Assembly (NCBI GenBank): GCA_902559415.1
Contig: CACEHW010000001.1
Coordinates: 109,382-161,083 of the forward strand
Direction: 5' to 3'
Length of the DNA: 51,702 nt
DNA from: an uncultured Fidelibacterota bacterium
Lineage (GTDB): Bacteria; Fidelibacterota; Marinisomatia; Marinisomatales; UBA1611
The notes beneath the pieces were generated by a model. It was not told where the DNA came from. It made no database searches and was given only the letters and a program-made list of their open reading frames with translations. Positions 25,561 to 34,360 of the stretch are shown here, piece by piece. The first letter of the stretch is position 1; each line of letters opens with the position of its first letter. The position numbers and the translations under genes are program-made.

Positions 25561-28500
25561 GTGCTAAATAATAATTATATAAATACTAATAGATTGATTG
25601 CGTTATTTATTTTTCTATTAACTTTTGTTGTTTACTTTGATACAATGGCTCCAACAGTCTCCTACTGGGATTGCGGGGAGTTTATTGCGGTATCTCACAC
25701 GCTAGGAGTTCCTCATCCGCCTGGGAGTCCATTTTTTCTTCTTTTGGGTCGCATATTTTCGATGTTGCCCTTTAGTGAGGATATAGCGTTTAGAGTCAAT
25801 ATTATTTCTCCTCTAGTCAGTGCTCTGGCAGTAATGCTTTTATATCTTTCAATAGTTAAGGTAGTTACTCATTGGCGTGGTGAAATAAAAAATATTTCAG
25901 ATAGTTTAATAGTTTTTGGAGGAGGAGTCTCTGGGGCACTTGCTTTCGCATTTACCGATAGTCATTGGTTTAATGCAGTTGAGGCGGAGGTTTATGCTTT
26001 CAGTACTTTTTTTACTGCAATTGTGGTCTGGCTTATTCTTTTATGGAATGAAAAAGCTGATCAAAAAGGGCACGAAAGATACTTGTTAATAATTGCTTAC
26101 ATGATTGGTTTAGCATCAGGGCTTCATTTATTAAACCTTTTAGCAATTCCTTTTATTACTCTGATTATTTATTTTAGAAAATATAAGGTTGAGTGGAAGT
26201 CTTTTGGGATTAATGTTTTGATCACTGCTGTAATATTTTTTGTTATCCATAATGGTATCATCAAAGGCTTGCCTAAAATGGCAGCTGGGTTCTTAGGTGT
26301 TTGGGGAACGGCATTTCTAATTCTTTCTATTTTTGGTCTAATGGTATGGGCCATTTTAAATAAACAACATCTTATTAGCTTTACAGCAACATCTTTGGTT
26401 TTAGTTCTATTGGGCTATTCTACTTACACTATGATATTCATACGTTCAAATCAAGACCCAACAATTGATGAAAATGACCCTGAGACTGTTGAAGCAATGA
26501 TTTCTTATCTTGAAAGGGAGCAATACGGTAGTGTTGGACAATTCCCCAGGAGGTTTAAGGGTCTTCGACAAATGTATGAGGTAGTGGGGCCTCCAGCAAG
26601 TAATGGAGAATATTCTTCAAGACAAAAATCTCAGTACAGAAAAATTGAGATGAGTAAGCAATGGGATTTTTTCTGGAATTACCAGATTAAGAAAATGTAT
26701 AATCGATACTTTTTGTGGCAATTTGCTGGGCGAGGCCCATCAACAGAAAGTGGCGTCACAGCAATGGGTGCAAATAGTAGAGAAGATGGAGTACATTGGT
26801 CTCAATTTGGGCTTCCATTGGCTTTAATTATTGGTTTAATTGGTATGTTTTACCATGGTAGTAAAGATCAGAGGATGTCATTTTCTGTTATGTCTTTATT
26901 TATATTAACTGGATATGCTATAATTATATACTTAAATCAAGATGACCCTCAACCTAGAGAAAGAGATTATTCTTATGTAGGTAGTTTTTTTGCTTTTTCT
27001 ATTTGGATAGGTGCTGGTGTTTCTGCAATTGGCGAATTCATTGAGAAAAAAATAGGTGAGACTAATCTTAGGAATAGATTATTATCTATTATGTTGGTTT
27101 TAGTAATTGCCTTCATGCCTGGCGTTATGATGAGTGTAAATTATCATTCTCATGATCGGTCAGGTAATTATGTAGCATGGGATTACAGTTATAATATTTT
27201 GCAGTCTGTGGGCCCCAATGGGGTATTATTTACGAATGGAGATAATGATACTTTCCCACTATGGTATCTTCAGGAAGTAGAAAATGTAAGGAAAGATGTA
27301 GCAGTAGTAAACCTTAGTTTGTTAAATACACCATGGTACATTAAGCAGTGGAAAGAAGCGAGGCCTGAAAATACAAAGTTTATTAATCTTTCCGATAATC
27401 AAGTAGATGCTATTACTTCTAGGCTCCAACGGTGGGAAGAAAAGAAAGTACAAGTACCTGTTAATAATGATCCAAAAAATGATCAGGGGTACATTGAGTG
27501 GAATTTAAAACCTACTTTTGCCGGGCAAGCTTTGAGAGTCCAGGATATAATGATCCTTAGAATTATTAAAGATGCGAATTGGAAAGTACCAATATATTTC
27601 GCTGTTACAGTTTCTCAGTCAAATAGAATTGGATTAGATTCTTATTTAGATATGCAGGGTTTAACTTTTCAGCTTAAGAGTCATAAGACAGAGCCTGTGG
27701 ACCAAGATATGATGTACAAGAATTTGATGACTCAAATAGGTCCTGATAATTGGTCAACTGGGTTTGATATTTCAGAATTTAGATCCGATGTAAATGAAGA
27801 AAATATTAATTGGTCTAGAGATTATCAACCAGGGTATATGTATCGTAATCTGGGGAATGAAAAAATATATTATAATGATCAAATTATCCGACTTCTTCAG
27901 AATTATCGTAGCGCCTATATGCAACTAGCAGTCACGTATTATATGGATTATCAAAAAGAAAAAAGAAAAAAGAATCCTGATGATTATATACTCGCAGATC
28001 TTAGTTCAAAATCTGTTGCTGTGTTAGACCAAATGCGTTTCAATATTCCTGAGGAAACTATACCAATTACCTCTGAGGATTTGCATTACCAGGTTGCAAG
28101 GTTGTACGGAGATTTAAATCGAAAAGAATCTATGGAAAGTATTATAGAAGATCTTATCGCGATGGAAGGTGTGTCTCCAAGTAATAAAGTAGAGTATGCT
28201 AATGTTTATTACCGTGAGCTTGATGATCCTGAAACCGCTGTGAGCATACTTTCTGATTTACAAAACGAGTATTCTAAAATTGAAAACATGGTAAAAATTA
28301 AAGGCCTTTCTTCTATCTCAAGTAATAGCTGGAAAAAATGGCAAAAAGCCTTCCCCGACATAGTTTCATCTTTGGTTTATATATACAAATCAACAAATCA
28401 AAATAATGAGGCTGAGGGAGTATTGGTTGACTGGATTTCTCGATTTCCTAACGATTCAAATGCGAAAAAATTATTAGAAGAAGTTCGCAATCCTGATTAG
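25561..28500 (+). CDS. DUF2723 multi-pass membrane protein (GT-C-like)
   Basis: The 979-residue product starts at GTG. About twelve hydrophobic helices fill residues 12-540, followed by a soluble domain and a C-terminal TPR-like region (about 780-979). The first loop carries the DUF2723 signature: PTVSYWDCGEFIAVSHTLGV followed by HPPGSP. The family is related to GT-C glycosyltransferases and to the eukaryotic TMEM260 O-mannosyltransferase, so a lipid-linked-sugar transferase acting at the outer face of the inner membrane is likely. The GT2 gene just downstream fits a glycosylation role, though substrates are unknown. Confidence 0.9.
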   Translation: MLNNNYINTNRLIALFIFLLTFVVYFDTMAPTVSYWDCGEFIAVSHTLGVPHPPGSPFFLLLGRIFSMLPFSEDIAFRVNIISPLVSALAVMLLYLSIVKVVTHWRGEIKNISDSLIVFGGGVSGALAFAFTDSHWFNAVEAEVYAFSTFFTAIVVWLILLWNEKADQKGHERYLLIIAYMIGLASGLHLLNLLAIPFITLIIYFRKYKVEWKSFGINVLITAVIFFVIHNGIIKGLPKMAAGFLGVWGTAFLILSIFGLMVWAILNKQHLISFTATSLVLVLLGYSTYTMIFIRSNQDPTIDENDPETVEAMISYLEREQYGSVGQFPRRFKGLRQMYEVVGPPASNGEYSSRQKSQYRKIEMSKQWDFFWNYQIKKMYNRYFLWQFAGRGPSTESGVTAMGANSREDGVHWSQFGLPLALIIGLIGMFYHGSKDQRMSFSVMSLFILTGYAIIIYLNQDDPQPRERDYSYVGSFFAFSIWIGAGVSAIGEFIEKKIGETNLRNRLLSIMLVLVIAFMPGVMMSVNYHSHDRSGNYVAWDYSYNILQSVGPNGVLFTNGDNDTFPLWYLQEVENVRKDVAVVNLSLLNTPWYIKQWKEARPENTKFINLSDNQVDAITSRLQRWEEKKVQVPVNNDPKNDQGYIEWNLKPTFAGQALRVQDIMILRIIKDANWKVPIYFAVTVSQSNRIGLDSYLDMQGLTFQLKSHKTEPVDQDMMYKNLMTQIGPDNWSTGFDISEFRSDVNEENINWSRDYQPGYMYRNLGNEKIYYNDQIIRLLQNYRSAYMQLAVTYYMDYQKEKRKKNPDDYILADLSSKSVAVLDQMRFNIPEETIPITSEDLHYQVARLYGDLNRKESMESIIEDLIAMEGVSPSNKVEYANVYYRELDDPETAVSILSDLQNEYSKIENMVKIKGLSSISSNSWKKWQKAFPDIVSSLVYIYKSTNQNNEAEGVLVDWISRFPNDSNAKKLLEEVRNPD

Positions 28501-28518
28501 TAAATAATAAATATTATA

Positions 28519-29562
28519 TTGTCTGACTCTATACCAAAAGTTAGTATTGTCATACCACATTGGAATAATGTAGAGATTTTATCTGAATGTTTAAAATCGA
28601 TTGACTCTACAACCTATCCTGATTTCGAAGTAATTGTAGTTGATAATGCATCAACAGATAATAGTGTTCAATATGTTAAGTCTAATTTTCCTGATGTTAA
28701 GCTAATTGAAAACGATAGAAATGATGGATATGCTGGCGGTTGTAATATTGGTGCAGATTTAGCTCAAGGAAAATATTTAGTGTTTTTAAACAATGATACA
28801 ATCCAGAATCCAAATTGGATATCCTCATTACTTTCTACAATAAAATCAAATTCTCAAATTGCTGCGGTGCAGCCAAAAATTTTAAATTATTTTGATAGAA
28901 AAATTTTTGATTATGCTGGTGGGTCTGGAGGGCATATGGATGTTTATTGTTTTCCTTTAGCTCGCGGCAGATTATTTAATCATCAAGAAAATGATGAAGG
29001 TCAATACGATAATAAAGAAAAATGTTTTTGGTCATCAGGCACATGCTTTATGGTAAGGAAAAAATTATTTTTTGAGGCTGGGGGATTTGATAATTCTTTC
29101 TTTGCACATATGGAAGAGGTAGATCTTTGTTGGAAATTACAAGCTATGGGATATGAAGTTTGGGTAGACCCAGAAGCAATCGTTTATCATAAAAACGGAC
29201 TAACTCTCCCCATGTATTCTCATAAAAAATATTATCTTAATCATAGGAATTCATTATTGATGTTATTTGGAAACTATTCATTGGAAAATATACTTTTAAT
29301 TGGCTCAGTTCGATTAGTTTTTGAAATTATTGCTTTTTTCTATTCAATTATTATACTTGATTGGAAACACGCCACAGCAATAATCAGATCTCTGTTTTGG
29401 ATTATATCCCATCCTCATATAATATTAAAGAAAAGAGCTCGTTTTTCAAGAATTAAGAAAATAAATGATAAAATAATAATGGGAGGTATGATCAGAACCT
29501 CTGTTGTTCTAAAATATTATATTCAAAATAAAAAAACCTACTTTGGCATTTTGTCCAAGTAA
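28519..29562 (+). CDS. Family 2 glycosyltransferase
   Basis: The 347-residue product starts at TTG and has the GT-A fold of GT2 rhamnosyl/galactosyl-type enzymes: VSIVIPHWNN at the N-terminus, VVDNASTDNS, FLNNDT in place of DxD, and the acceptor-site block HMEEVDLCWKLQAMGYEVW. A C-terminal hydrophobic stretch (about 255-280) suggests membrane attachment. It follows the DUF2723 gene by 18 bases and may supply or extend a lipid-linked or protein-linked glycan. Its 3' end overlaps the convergent DUF4835-like gene by 25 bases. Confidence 0.9.
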   Translation: MSDSIPKVSIVIPHWNNVEILSECLKSIDSTTYPDFEVIVVDNASTDNSVQYVKSNFPDVKLIENDRNDGYAGGCNIGADLAQGKYLVFLNNDTIQNPNWISSLLSTIKSNSQIAAVQPKILNYFDRKIFDYAGGSGGHMDVYCFPLARGRLFNHQENDEGQYDNKEKCFWSSGTCFMVRKKLFFEAGGFDNSFFAHMEEVDLCWKLQAMGYEVWVDPEAIVYHKNGLTLPMYSHKKYYLNHRNSLLMLFGNYSLENILLIGSVRLVFEIIAFFYSIIILDWKHATAIIRSLFWIISHPHIILKKRARFSRIKKINDKIIMGGMIRTSVVLKYYIQNKKTYFGILSK

Positions 29563-30386
29563 AGTTTGTAAAGTTCATTGTTATCATGATCTAATTGTTT
29601 TAAATCGATTAGCAGATCTCTTCTTCCGAGTTTGCTAAATGTTTCAGCTAAAAATCCAGAATGAATCTTCATGAAATATTGAGTTGATTGCTCTCTCCCA
29701 AAATCAGTATAGCTTTTTTCCAGGTAATCTAACATGCTATTGAATTCTTTTATTGATTCTTCAATATTACCCTCATTTAAAAGGTCCTTCCCAATATAGT
29801 ATGATAATCGAGCATCTCTTAATCCTGAATTTTTACTTATGTCATCAACTAATGACATCCTTGAATTCCAACCTTTTTGATATTCTGATGAAGCTCCCCG
29901 AAGACCTATCTCTCTAGCAACTTCATATGCTGCATTTCCCCCTCTATAATCATATGTGTCAATAACACCTGCTAAAATTAAATGTGCATAAAAAGCTAAA
30001 AATGCTGATAGGGGTTCGAAAAGTACAAGGTCAAAATATAAACTTGACCCTGGGCTATAGAAAAATTGAGCTCCAGTATCAAAATATCTAAGCTCACTGC
30101 CATTAGAAAAAAGAGCTTTACAAAGGTATGTTTTTACATTTCCTTTAGATGCGGCTCCCTCAAAAACTATTTGAATATGAAGAGGAATATTAAGATCAGA
30201 ATAGTCTTTGTCCCAGGCTGTATTAATGAAAAATTGGCGAATGTCTTCTTTGAGATTTATCAAATCATATTTTTCATCGCTTCTTAAGAGCCTATCGTCA
30301 AATTCAATTTTTACAGATCCAAACTGAGCGCTCAATGATGTAGATAAGAGAGCTATTATAATGATTAAGTAGTGGAGTTTAGACAT
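29538..30386 (-). CDS. DUF4835/PorD-like exported protein
   Basis: I chose the ATG at 30386 because it starts a clean signal peptide (MSKLHYLIIIIALLSTSLSA|Q); a TTG at 30410 would add eight residues before it. The 282-residue product has the landmarks of DUF4835: a DLINLKEDIRQFFINTAW region, the PLSAFLAFYAHLILAGVIDTY block with YRGG following, KGWNSRMSLVDDI and then RLSYYIGKDLLNEG. In Bacteroidetes this family includes PorD, linked to type IX secretion. Similarity is judged by pattern, so a role in such secretion is only a suggestion. Confidence 0.62.
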   Translation of the reverse strand: MSKLHYLIIIIALLSTSLSAQFGSVKIEFDDRLLRSDEKYDLINLKEDIRQFFINTAWDKDYSDLNIPLHIQIVFEGAASKGNVKTYLCKALFSNGSELRYFDTGAQFFYSPGSSLYFDLVLFEPLSAFLAFYAHLILAGVIDTYDYRGGNAAYEVAREIGLRGASSEYQKGWNSRMSLVDDISKNSGLRDARLSYYIGKDLLNEGNIEESIKEFNSMLDYLEKSYTDFGREQSTQYFMKIHSGFLAETFSKLGRRDLLIDLKQLDHDNNELYKLYLDKMPK

Positions 30387-30475
30387 TAATGAAAGATAGA
30401 TTAAAGCCAATCCTGTTTACAAGTCATTTCTAGTACTTATTTTTGTTATAGTTTTTTATGATTTAATTTTAATGA

Positions 30476-31891
30476 ATGGAAAACATAGAAAAATTAATAA
30501 CCCAAGATAAATACAAACATATTTTTGACATGGCTAAAAAAGCTGGTGATCTAGGTCTAAAAGAAGGATTGAAGGTTTATATTGTTGGTGGTGTAGTAAG
30601 AGATCTTCTACTAGGGAGAGATGTTCAAGACCTAGATTTAATGGTAGAGGGAGATGGAATATATTTTGCTAAAAAATTAGCTGACAATATAGGTGTTCGA
30701 AAAATTGTGCCGTTTAAAAAATTTGGTACTGCTTTAATACCCCATAGAGATTTTCAAATTGAAGTTGCTAGCTCAAGATCAGAGTCCTACGAAAATGATT
30801 CTAGAAGTCCTAAAAAAGTTGTATTTACAAGTTTAGAAGAAGATCTAAAGAGGAGAGACTTCACAATTAATGCTATGGCTATGGACACGCATCCTGAAAA
30901 TTTTGGTAAAATTTATGATCCTTTTAACGGGCAAGATGATTTATCAAATGGATTATTAAAAACACCTCTAGATCCTAAGAAAACTTTTTCTGATGACCCT
31001 CTAAGGATGATGCGAGCAGCCTATTTTTCTTCTAAGTTGAATTTCAAACTTGATTCTGACTGTAGAGCAGCTATAAAAGATAGTTCTAAAAGGATAAGTA
31101 TTGTTTCATGGGAAAGAATACGTGATGAATTAATTAAAACATTATCCACAGCGAAACCTTCTATTGGTTTAGTTATTATGCAAAAAACTGGATTGTTAGA
31201 AACAGTATTCCCTGAAATTGATGTTATGTATGATATGGATCAATCTCCTGAATGGCATCATAAAGATATTTTTGCTCATACTTTACAAGTAGTAGATAAT
31301 GCTGCAAAGTTGACTAATAAAATGGAAATTAGGTTTGCTGCTTTAGTGCATGATATTGCAAAGCCTACAACAAGGAAAATAGACCCCGTAAAAGGATATA
31401 CTTTCCATGGGCACGATGCTATAGGTGAAAGAATGTTACATAAAGTTGCCAAAAGACTTAGGTTATCAAATCAGTTAGCAAGCTATATCAAAAAATTGAC
31501 TTTATTACACCTTAGGCCAATAGCTATAGCTAAGTCTGAAGTTTCAGATTCAGCGGTTAGGAGGTTAATGGTAGCGGCTGGTGAGGAAATTGAAGACCTT
31601 ATGACTTTATGTCGTGCAGATATAACTACAAAAAACCCTAGTAGAGTAAAAAGATATTTAAAAAACTTTGATCTTGTTGAAGAAAAAATGAAAACAGTAA
31701 TGGATAAAGATTCAGCAAAAAAATTTCAAAGCCCTATTCGAGGAAAAGAAATAATGAAAATTTTTAAGATAAAAGAGGGCAAGCCTGTTGGAGAGTTAAA
31801 AAAATCTGTAGAAGAAGCTATTTTAGAGGGCGTCATTGAAAACACATATGATGCAGCTAAACAATTTTTAATTGACAAAAAACTTTCATAA
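30476..31891 (+). CDS. cca: CCA-adding/poly(A) polymerase-type tRNA nucleotidyltransferase with HD domain
   Basis: The 471-residue class II nucleotidyltransferase has VYIVGGVVRDLLLGRDVQDLDL (about 34-55, GG motif and catalytic DxD), the RRDFTINAMAMD motif near 128, the DPLRMMRAAYF motif near 177, and a C-terminal HD phosphohydrolase-like domain (EWHHKDIFAHTLQV and ALVHDIAKP). It should add or repair the 3' CCA of tRNAs. It diverges from the DUF4835-like gene across 89 bases. CCA versus poly(A) activity cannot be told with certainty from motifs. Confidence 0.9.
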   Translation: MENIEKLITQDKYKHIFDMAKKAGDLGLKEGLKVYIVGGVVRDLLLGRDVQDLDLMVEGDGIYFAKKLADNIGVRKIVPFKKFGTALIPHRDFQIEVASSRSESYENDSRSPKKVVFTSLEEDLKRRDFTINAMAMDTHPENFGKIYDPFNGQDDLSNGLLKTPLDPKKTFSDDPLRMMRAAYFSSKLNFKLDSDCRAAIKDSSKRISIVSWERIRDELIKTLSTAKPSIGLVIMQKTGLLETVFPEIDVMYDMDQSPEWHHKDIFAHTLQVVDNAAKLTNKMEIRFAALVHDIAKPTTRKIDPVKGYTFHGHDAIGERMLHKVAKRLRLSNQLASYIKKLTLLHLRPIAIAKSEVSDSAVRRLMVAAGEEIEDLMTLCRADITTKNPSRVKRYLKNFDLVEEKMKTVMDKDSAKKFQSPIRGKEIMKIFKIKEGKPVGELKKSVEEAILEGVIENTYDAAKQFLIDKKLS

Positions 31892-32008
31892 AAGTATTCA
31901 TCAATATTTTAAAAATCTTTTTTGTAACCTTAAAACTATTTCTTTTAAATTCAATTGATTGGAATCATAAAAAATTTTAGAAACATAGATTTATAATTAG
32001 GAGAAAAT

Positions 32009-32311
32009 ATGACTTATATTATTGCTGAACCATGCGTTAGCACTTGTGATACTGCCTGTGTTGAAGTTTGTCCGGTTGATTGTATTCATGGACCAGATGA
32101 CAAAACTGGTGCAGGTGCTGAGGCTAAAGAACCAGGGTTTGACCCTGAGGGAAAACAATTATATATTAATCCAGAAGAATGTATAGACTGCGGAGCATGT
32201 GAACCTGAATGTCCGGTTGAGGCTATTTTTGAAGAAAGTGAAGTCCCAGAGGAGTGGAGCAAGTTTATTCCGCTTAACTATGAGTATTTTGATCAAGAAT
32301 ATTCTGGATAA
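32009..32311 (+). CDS. 7Fe-type ferredoxin (FdxA-like)
   Basis: The 100-residue product begins MTYIIAEPC. Cysteines 9, 17 and 21 plus 58, 61, 64 and 68 match the ligand set of the [3Fe-4S][4Fe-4S] FdxA family. Thr12 stands where the second Cys of a full CxxC would be, which favours a 3Fe cluster. The loop between the halves (about residues 29-52) is longer than in Azotobacter FdI. AGGAG lies 5 bases before the ATG, one of the few good ribosome sites here. A strong hairpin follows. Electron partners are unknown. Confidence 0.92.
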   Translation: MTYIIAEPCVSTCDTACVEVCPVDCIHGPDDKTGAGAEAKEPGFDPEGKQLYINPEECIDCGACEPECPVEAIFEESEVPEEWSKFIPLNYEYFDQEYSG

Positions 32312-32332
32312 AAGTTAATAACATAGATTATT

Positions 32333-32360
32333 AAAAACGGCTGCTAAAGCAGCCGTTTTT
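32333..32360 (+). terminator. Strong palindromic hairpin between ferredoxin and mrp
   Basis: Thirteen-base arms AAAAACGGCTGCT and AGCAGCCGTTTTT are exact inverted repeats separated by two bases (an effective loop of four, TAAA). The T-run of the 3' arm makes it a typical rho-independent terminator on the plus strand, and the A-run allows the same on the minus strand. It lies 22 bases after the ferredoxin stop and only 15 bases before the mrp ATG. Confidence 0.9.
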
Positions 32361-32375
32361 CATTTAAAAAACTAT

Positions 32376-33506
32376 ATGGATAAAAATAAAGTAAAAGAAA
32401 TTCTGTCTAAAATCAACTATCCTGGATTTAATAGAGATATTATCTCTTTTGGCATGGTTAGTGGTATTGAAATCAATTCTGATGAAATAATGATAAACCT
32501 TAGTATTACATCTCAAAATGATGAAAAAAAATCTTTATTAGTTGAAGATATCAAAAAGCAGATGGGTGAACATTTCTCTTTGGTCCATGTAAATATTCTA
32601 GAAAAAGAAACTAATGCTCCTTCACCTGGGGTTCAAGTCCCTACGCCAAAACCTGTACTGCCTAATGTAAAGCACGTTATTGCTATAGCTAGTGGCAAGG
32701 GAGGGGTTGGAAAATCAACAGTTGCTTCTAATGTTGCTTGTGGATTAAGTAAAAAAGGATATAAGGTTGGTTTGCTAGATCTTGATATTTATGGCCCATC
32801 ATTACCTATTATATTAGGCATAAATGAGCAACCAGAAATGACTAATAATAAAACATTAGTGCCTCTAGACATATATGGTTTAAAGGTTATGAGTTTTGGT
32901 TTTATCAGTGGTAATGATACACCTGTAATATGGAGAGGTCCTTTAGTTTCAAGAATGACGGAACAATTTTTTAAAGATGTTGAATGGGGCAATCTTGATT
33001 ATCTTATTTTAGATCTTCCGCCAGGGACAGGGGATGTACAGCTTACTCTTACTCAAAAATTACGTATGTCTGGAGCAATTATTGTTACCACGCCCCAAGA
33101 CATAGCTCTTTCAGATGTCCGCAAAGGTGCAGATATGTTTAAAAAAGTAAAGACTCCAATTCTAGGTGTTGTTGAGAATATGTCGGGTTTAGTTATAAGT
33201 GGTAAGATTAAAGACTTAAATGGTAATTATATTAATGGTGGTGCAATTACTACAGATTTTAGTTCTAATTGCGAAATAAATAGTAATGGAGAGTTTGAAA
33301 TGAATTTAGATTTATTTAAAAAAGGCGGAGGACTCTCTGAAAGTGAACGATTGGATATTCCTTTATTAGGGCAAGTACCTATATCTAATGATATTGTAAG
33401 CGCAACAGATAATGGTGAGCCACTGATTCGTATAAAGCCAGATCACAAAGCATCAAAGGTATATAATGCTATTATTGATAAAATGGTATCAATCCTAGAT
33501 CAATAA
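32376..33506 (+). CDS. mrp: Mrp/ApbC/NBP35-family iron-sulfur carrier ATPase
   Basis: The 376-residue product has an N-terminal DUF59/MIP18 domain (about 1-90) and a deviant-Walker P-loop domain with ASGKGGVGKST (about 105-115) and LPPGTGD. The family inserts or carries Fe-S clusters as dimers, normally through a C-terminal CxxC that follows VENMS. Here VENMSGLVISGKIKD has no CxxC; instead about 45 extra Asn/Gly-rich residues precede GGGLSESE. The only nearby Cys is single (SSNCEIN). Cluster binding by the usual route is doubtful. It lies 15 bases after a terminator-like hairpin. Confidence 0.88.
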   Translation: MDKNKVKEILSKINYPGFNRDIISFGMVSGIEINSDEIMINLSITSQNDEKKSLLVEDIKKQMGEHFSLVHVNILEKETNAPSPGVQVPTPKPVLPNVKHVIAIASGKGGVGKSTVASNVACGLSKKGYKVGLLDLDIYGPSLPIILGINEQPEMTNNKTLVPLDIYGLKVMSFGFISGNDTPVIWRGPLVSRMTEQFFKDVEWGNLDYLILDLPPGTGDVQLTLTQKLRMSGAIIVTTPQDIALSDVRKGADMFKKVKTPILGVVENMSGLVISGKIKDLNGNYINGGAITTDFSSNCEINSNGEFEMNLDLFKKGGGLSESERLDIPLLGQVPISNDIVSATDNGEPLIRIKPDHKASKVYNAIIDKMVSILDQ

Positions 33507-33609
33507 AATTTTGGAACTATTAAATAATCCTCTAAGTATAAATAGTCTATAACTCCTATACTTCACTCTGAATATTTGATTATTTTTTAAATATTCTTTA
33601 CCTATAATC

Positions 33610-34359
33610 ATGGAAATAGAAAACATTAATAGAAGTCATTTAAAAAATGTTCCAAAGCATATTGCTATCATTATGGATGGTAATGGAAGATGGGCTAAAG
33701 AAAGAGGTCTTCCTAGAATTGCTGGACATCGAGAAGGAATAAATTCAGTTCGTGAAATAACTCGGATATGCGGCGAGATTGGGGTTAAATATTTAACGTT
33801 ATTTACTTTTTCTACTGAAAATTGGAATAGACCAAAGAGAGAAGTGAAAGCTTTAATGACATTATTGTTATCTACTATTAAAAAAGAAATAAAAGAGCTA
33901 CATAAAAATAATGTTAAGTTTTCAACAATTGGTGATATATCTATTCTGCCTAAGAGTACTGAAAAAGGTATTAAAGAGGGTATAAAGCTCACATCTAATA
34001 ATTCAGGCTTAAACCTAATTCTTGCTTTAAATTACGGTAGCCGACAAGAGATATTATCGGCTGTAAACAATATTATTAGCGACATAAATAAAAAAGACAT
34101 TGAAATTGATTCAATTGATGAGAATATATTTTCTTCATATTTATATACAAATAATTGCCCAGACCCTGACCTTTTAATTCGAACAAGTGGTGAGTTGAGA
34201 ATTAGTAATTTTTTATTATGGCAGTCCGCATATACTGAAATGTATTTAACAGATACATACTGGCCCTCATTCCGTGAAAATGAATTATTCCAAGCTATAT
34301 TTGATTTCCAGAATAGGGAGAGAAGGTTTGGTAAAACAAGTGAGCAATTAGATAGCTAA
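33610..34359 (+). CDS. uppS: Isoprenyl transferase (undecaprenyl diphosphate synthase)
   Basis: This cis-prenyltransferase builds undecaprenyl diphosphate, the lipid carrier for peptidoglycan and O-antigen. The N-terminal block HIAIIMDGNGRWA (catalytic Asp about 23), GHREG, LFTFSTENWNRP, and the C-terminal DLLIRTSGELRISNFLLWQ and RERRFG motifs are all present. Length 249 is normal. It opens the envelope cluster; bamA follows with only one base between. cdsA, its usual neighbour in proteobacteria, is absent. Confidence 0.97.
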   Translation: MEIENINRSHLKNVPKHIAIIMDGNGRWAKERGLPRIAGHREGINSVREITRICGEIGVKYLTLFTFSTENWNRPKREVKALMTLLLSTIKKEIKELHKNNVKFSTIGDISILPKSTEKGIKEGIKLTSNNSGLNLILALNYGSRQEILSAVNNIISDINKKDIEIDSIDENIFSSYLYTNNCPDPDLLIRTSGELRISNFLLWQSAYTEMYLTDTYWPSFRENELFQAIFDFQNRERRFGKTSEQLDS

Positions 34360-34360
34360 A

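Noticed and set aside
31992-31997. TATAAT upstream of the ferredoxin gene as a -10 box
   Set aside because: It is only 12 bases before the ATG, so transcription would begin at or after the Shine-Dalgarno; no -35 box is spaced correctly.
33636-33992. Long open frame on the minus strand opposite uppS
   Set aside because: It lies entirely inside uppS, has no family motif, and mirrors the conserved uppS sequence.
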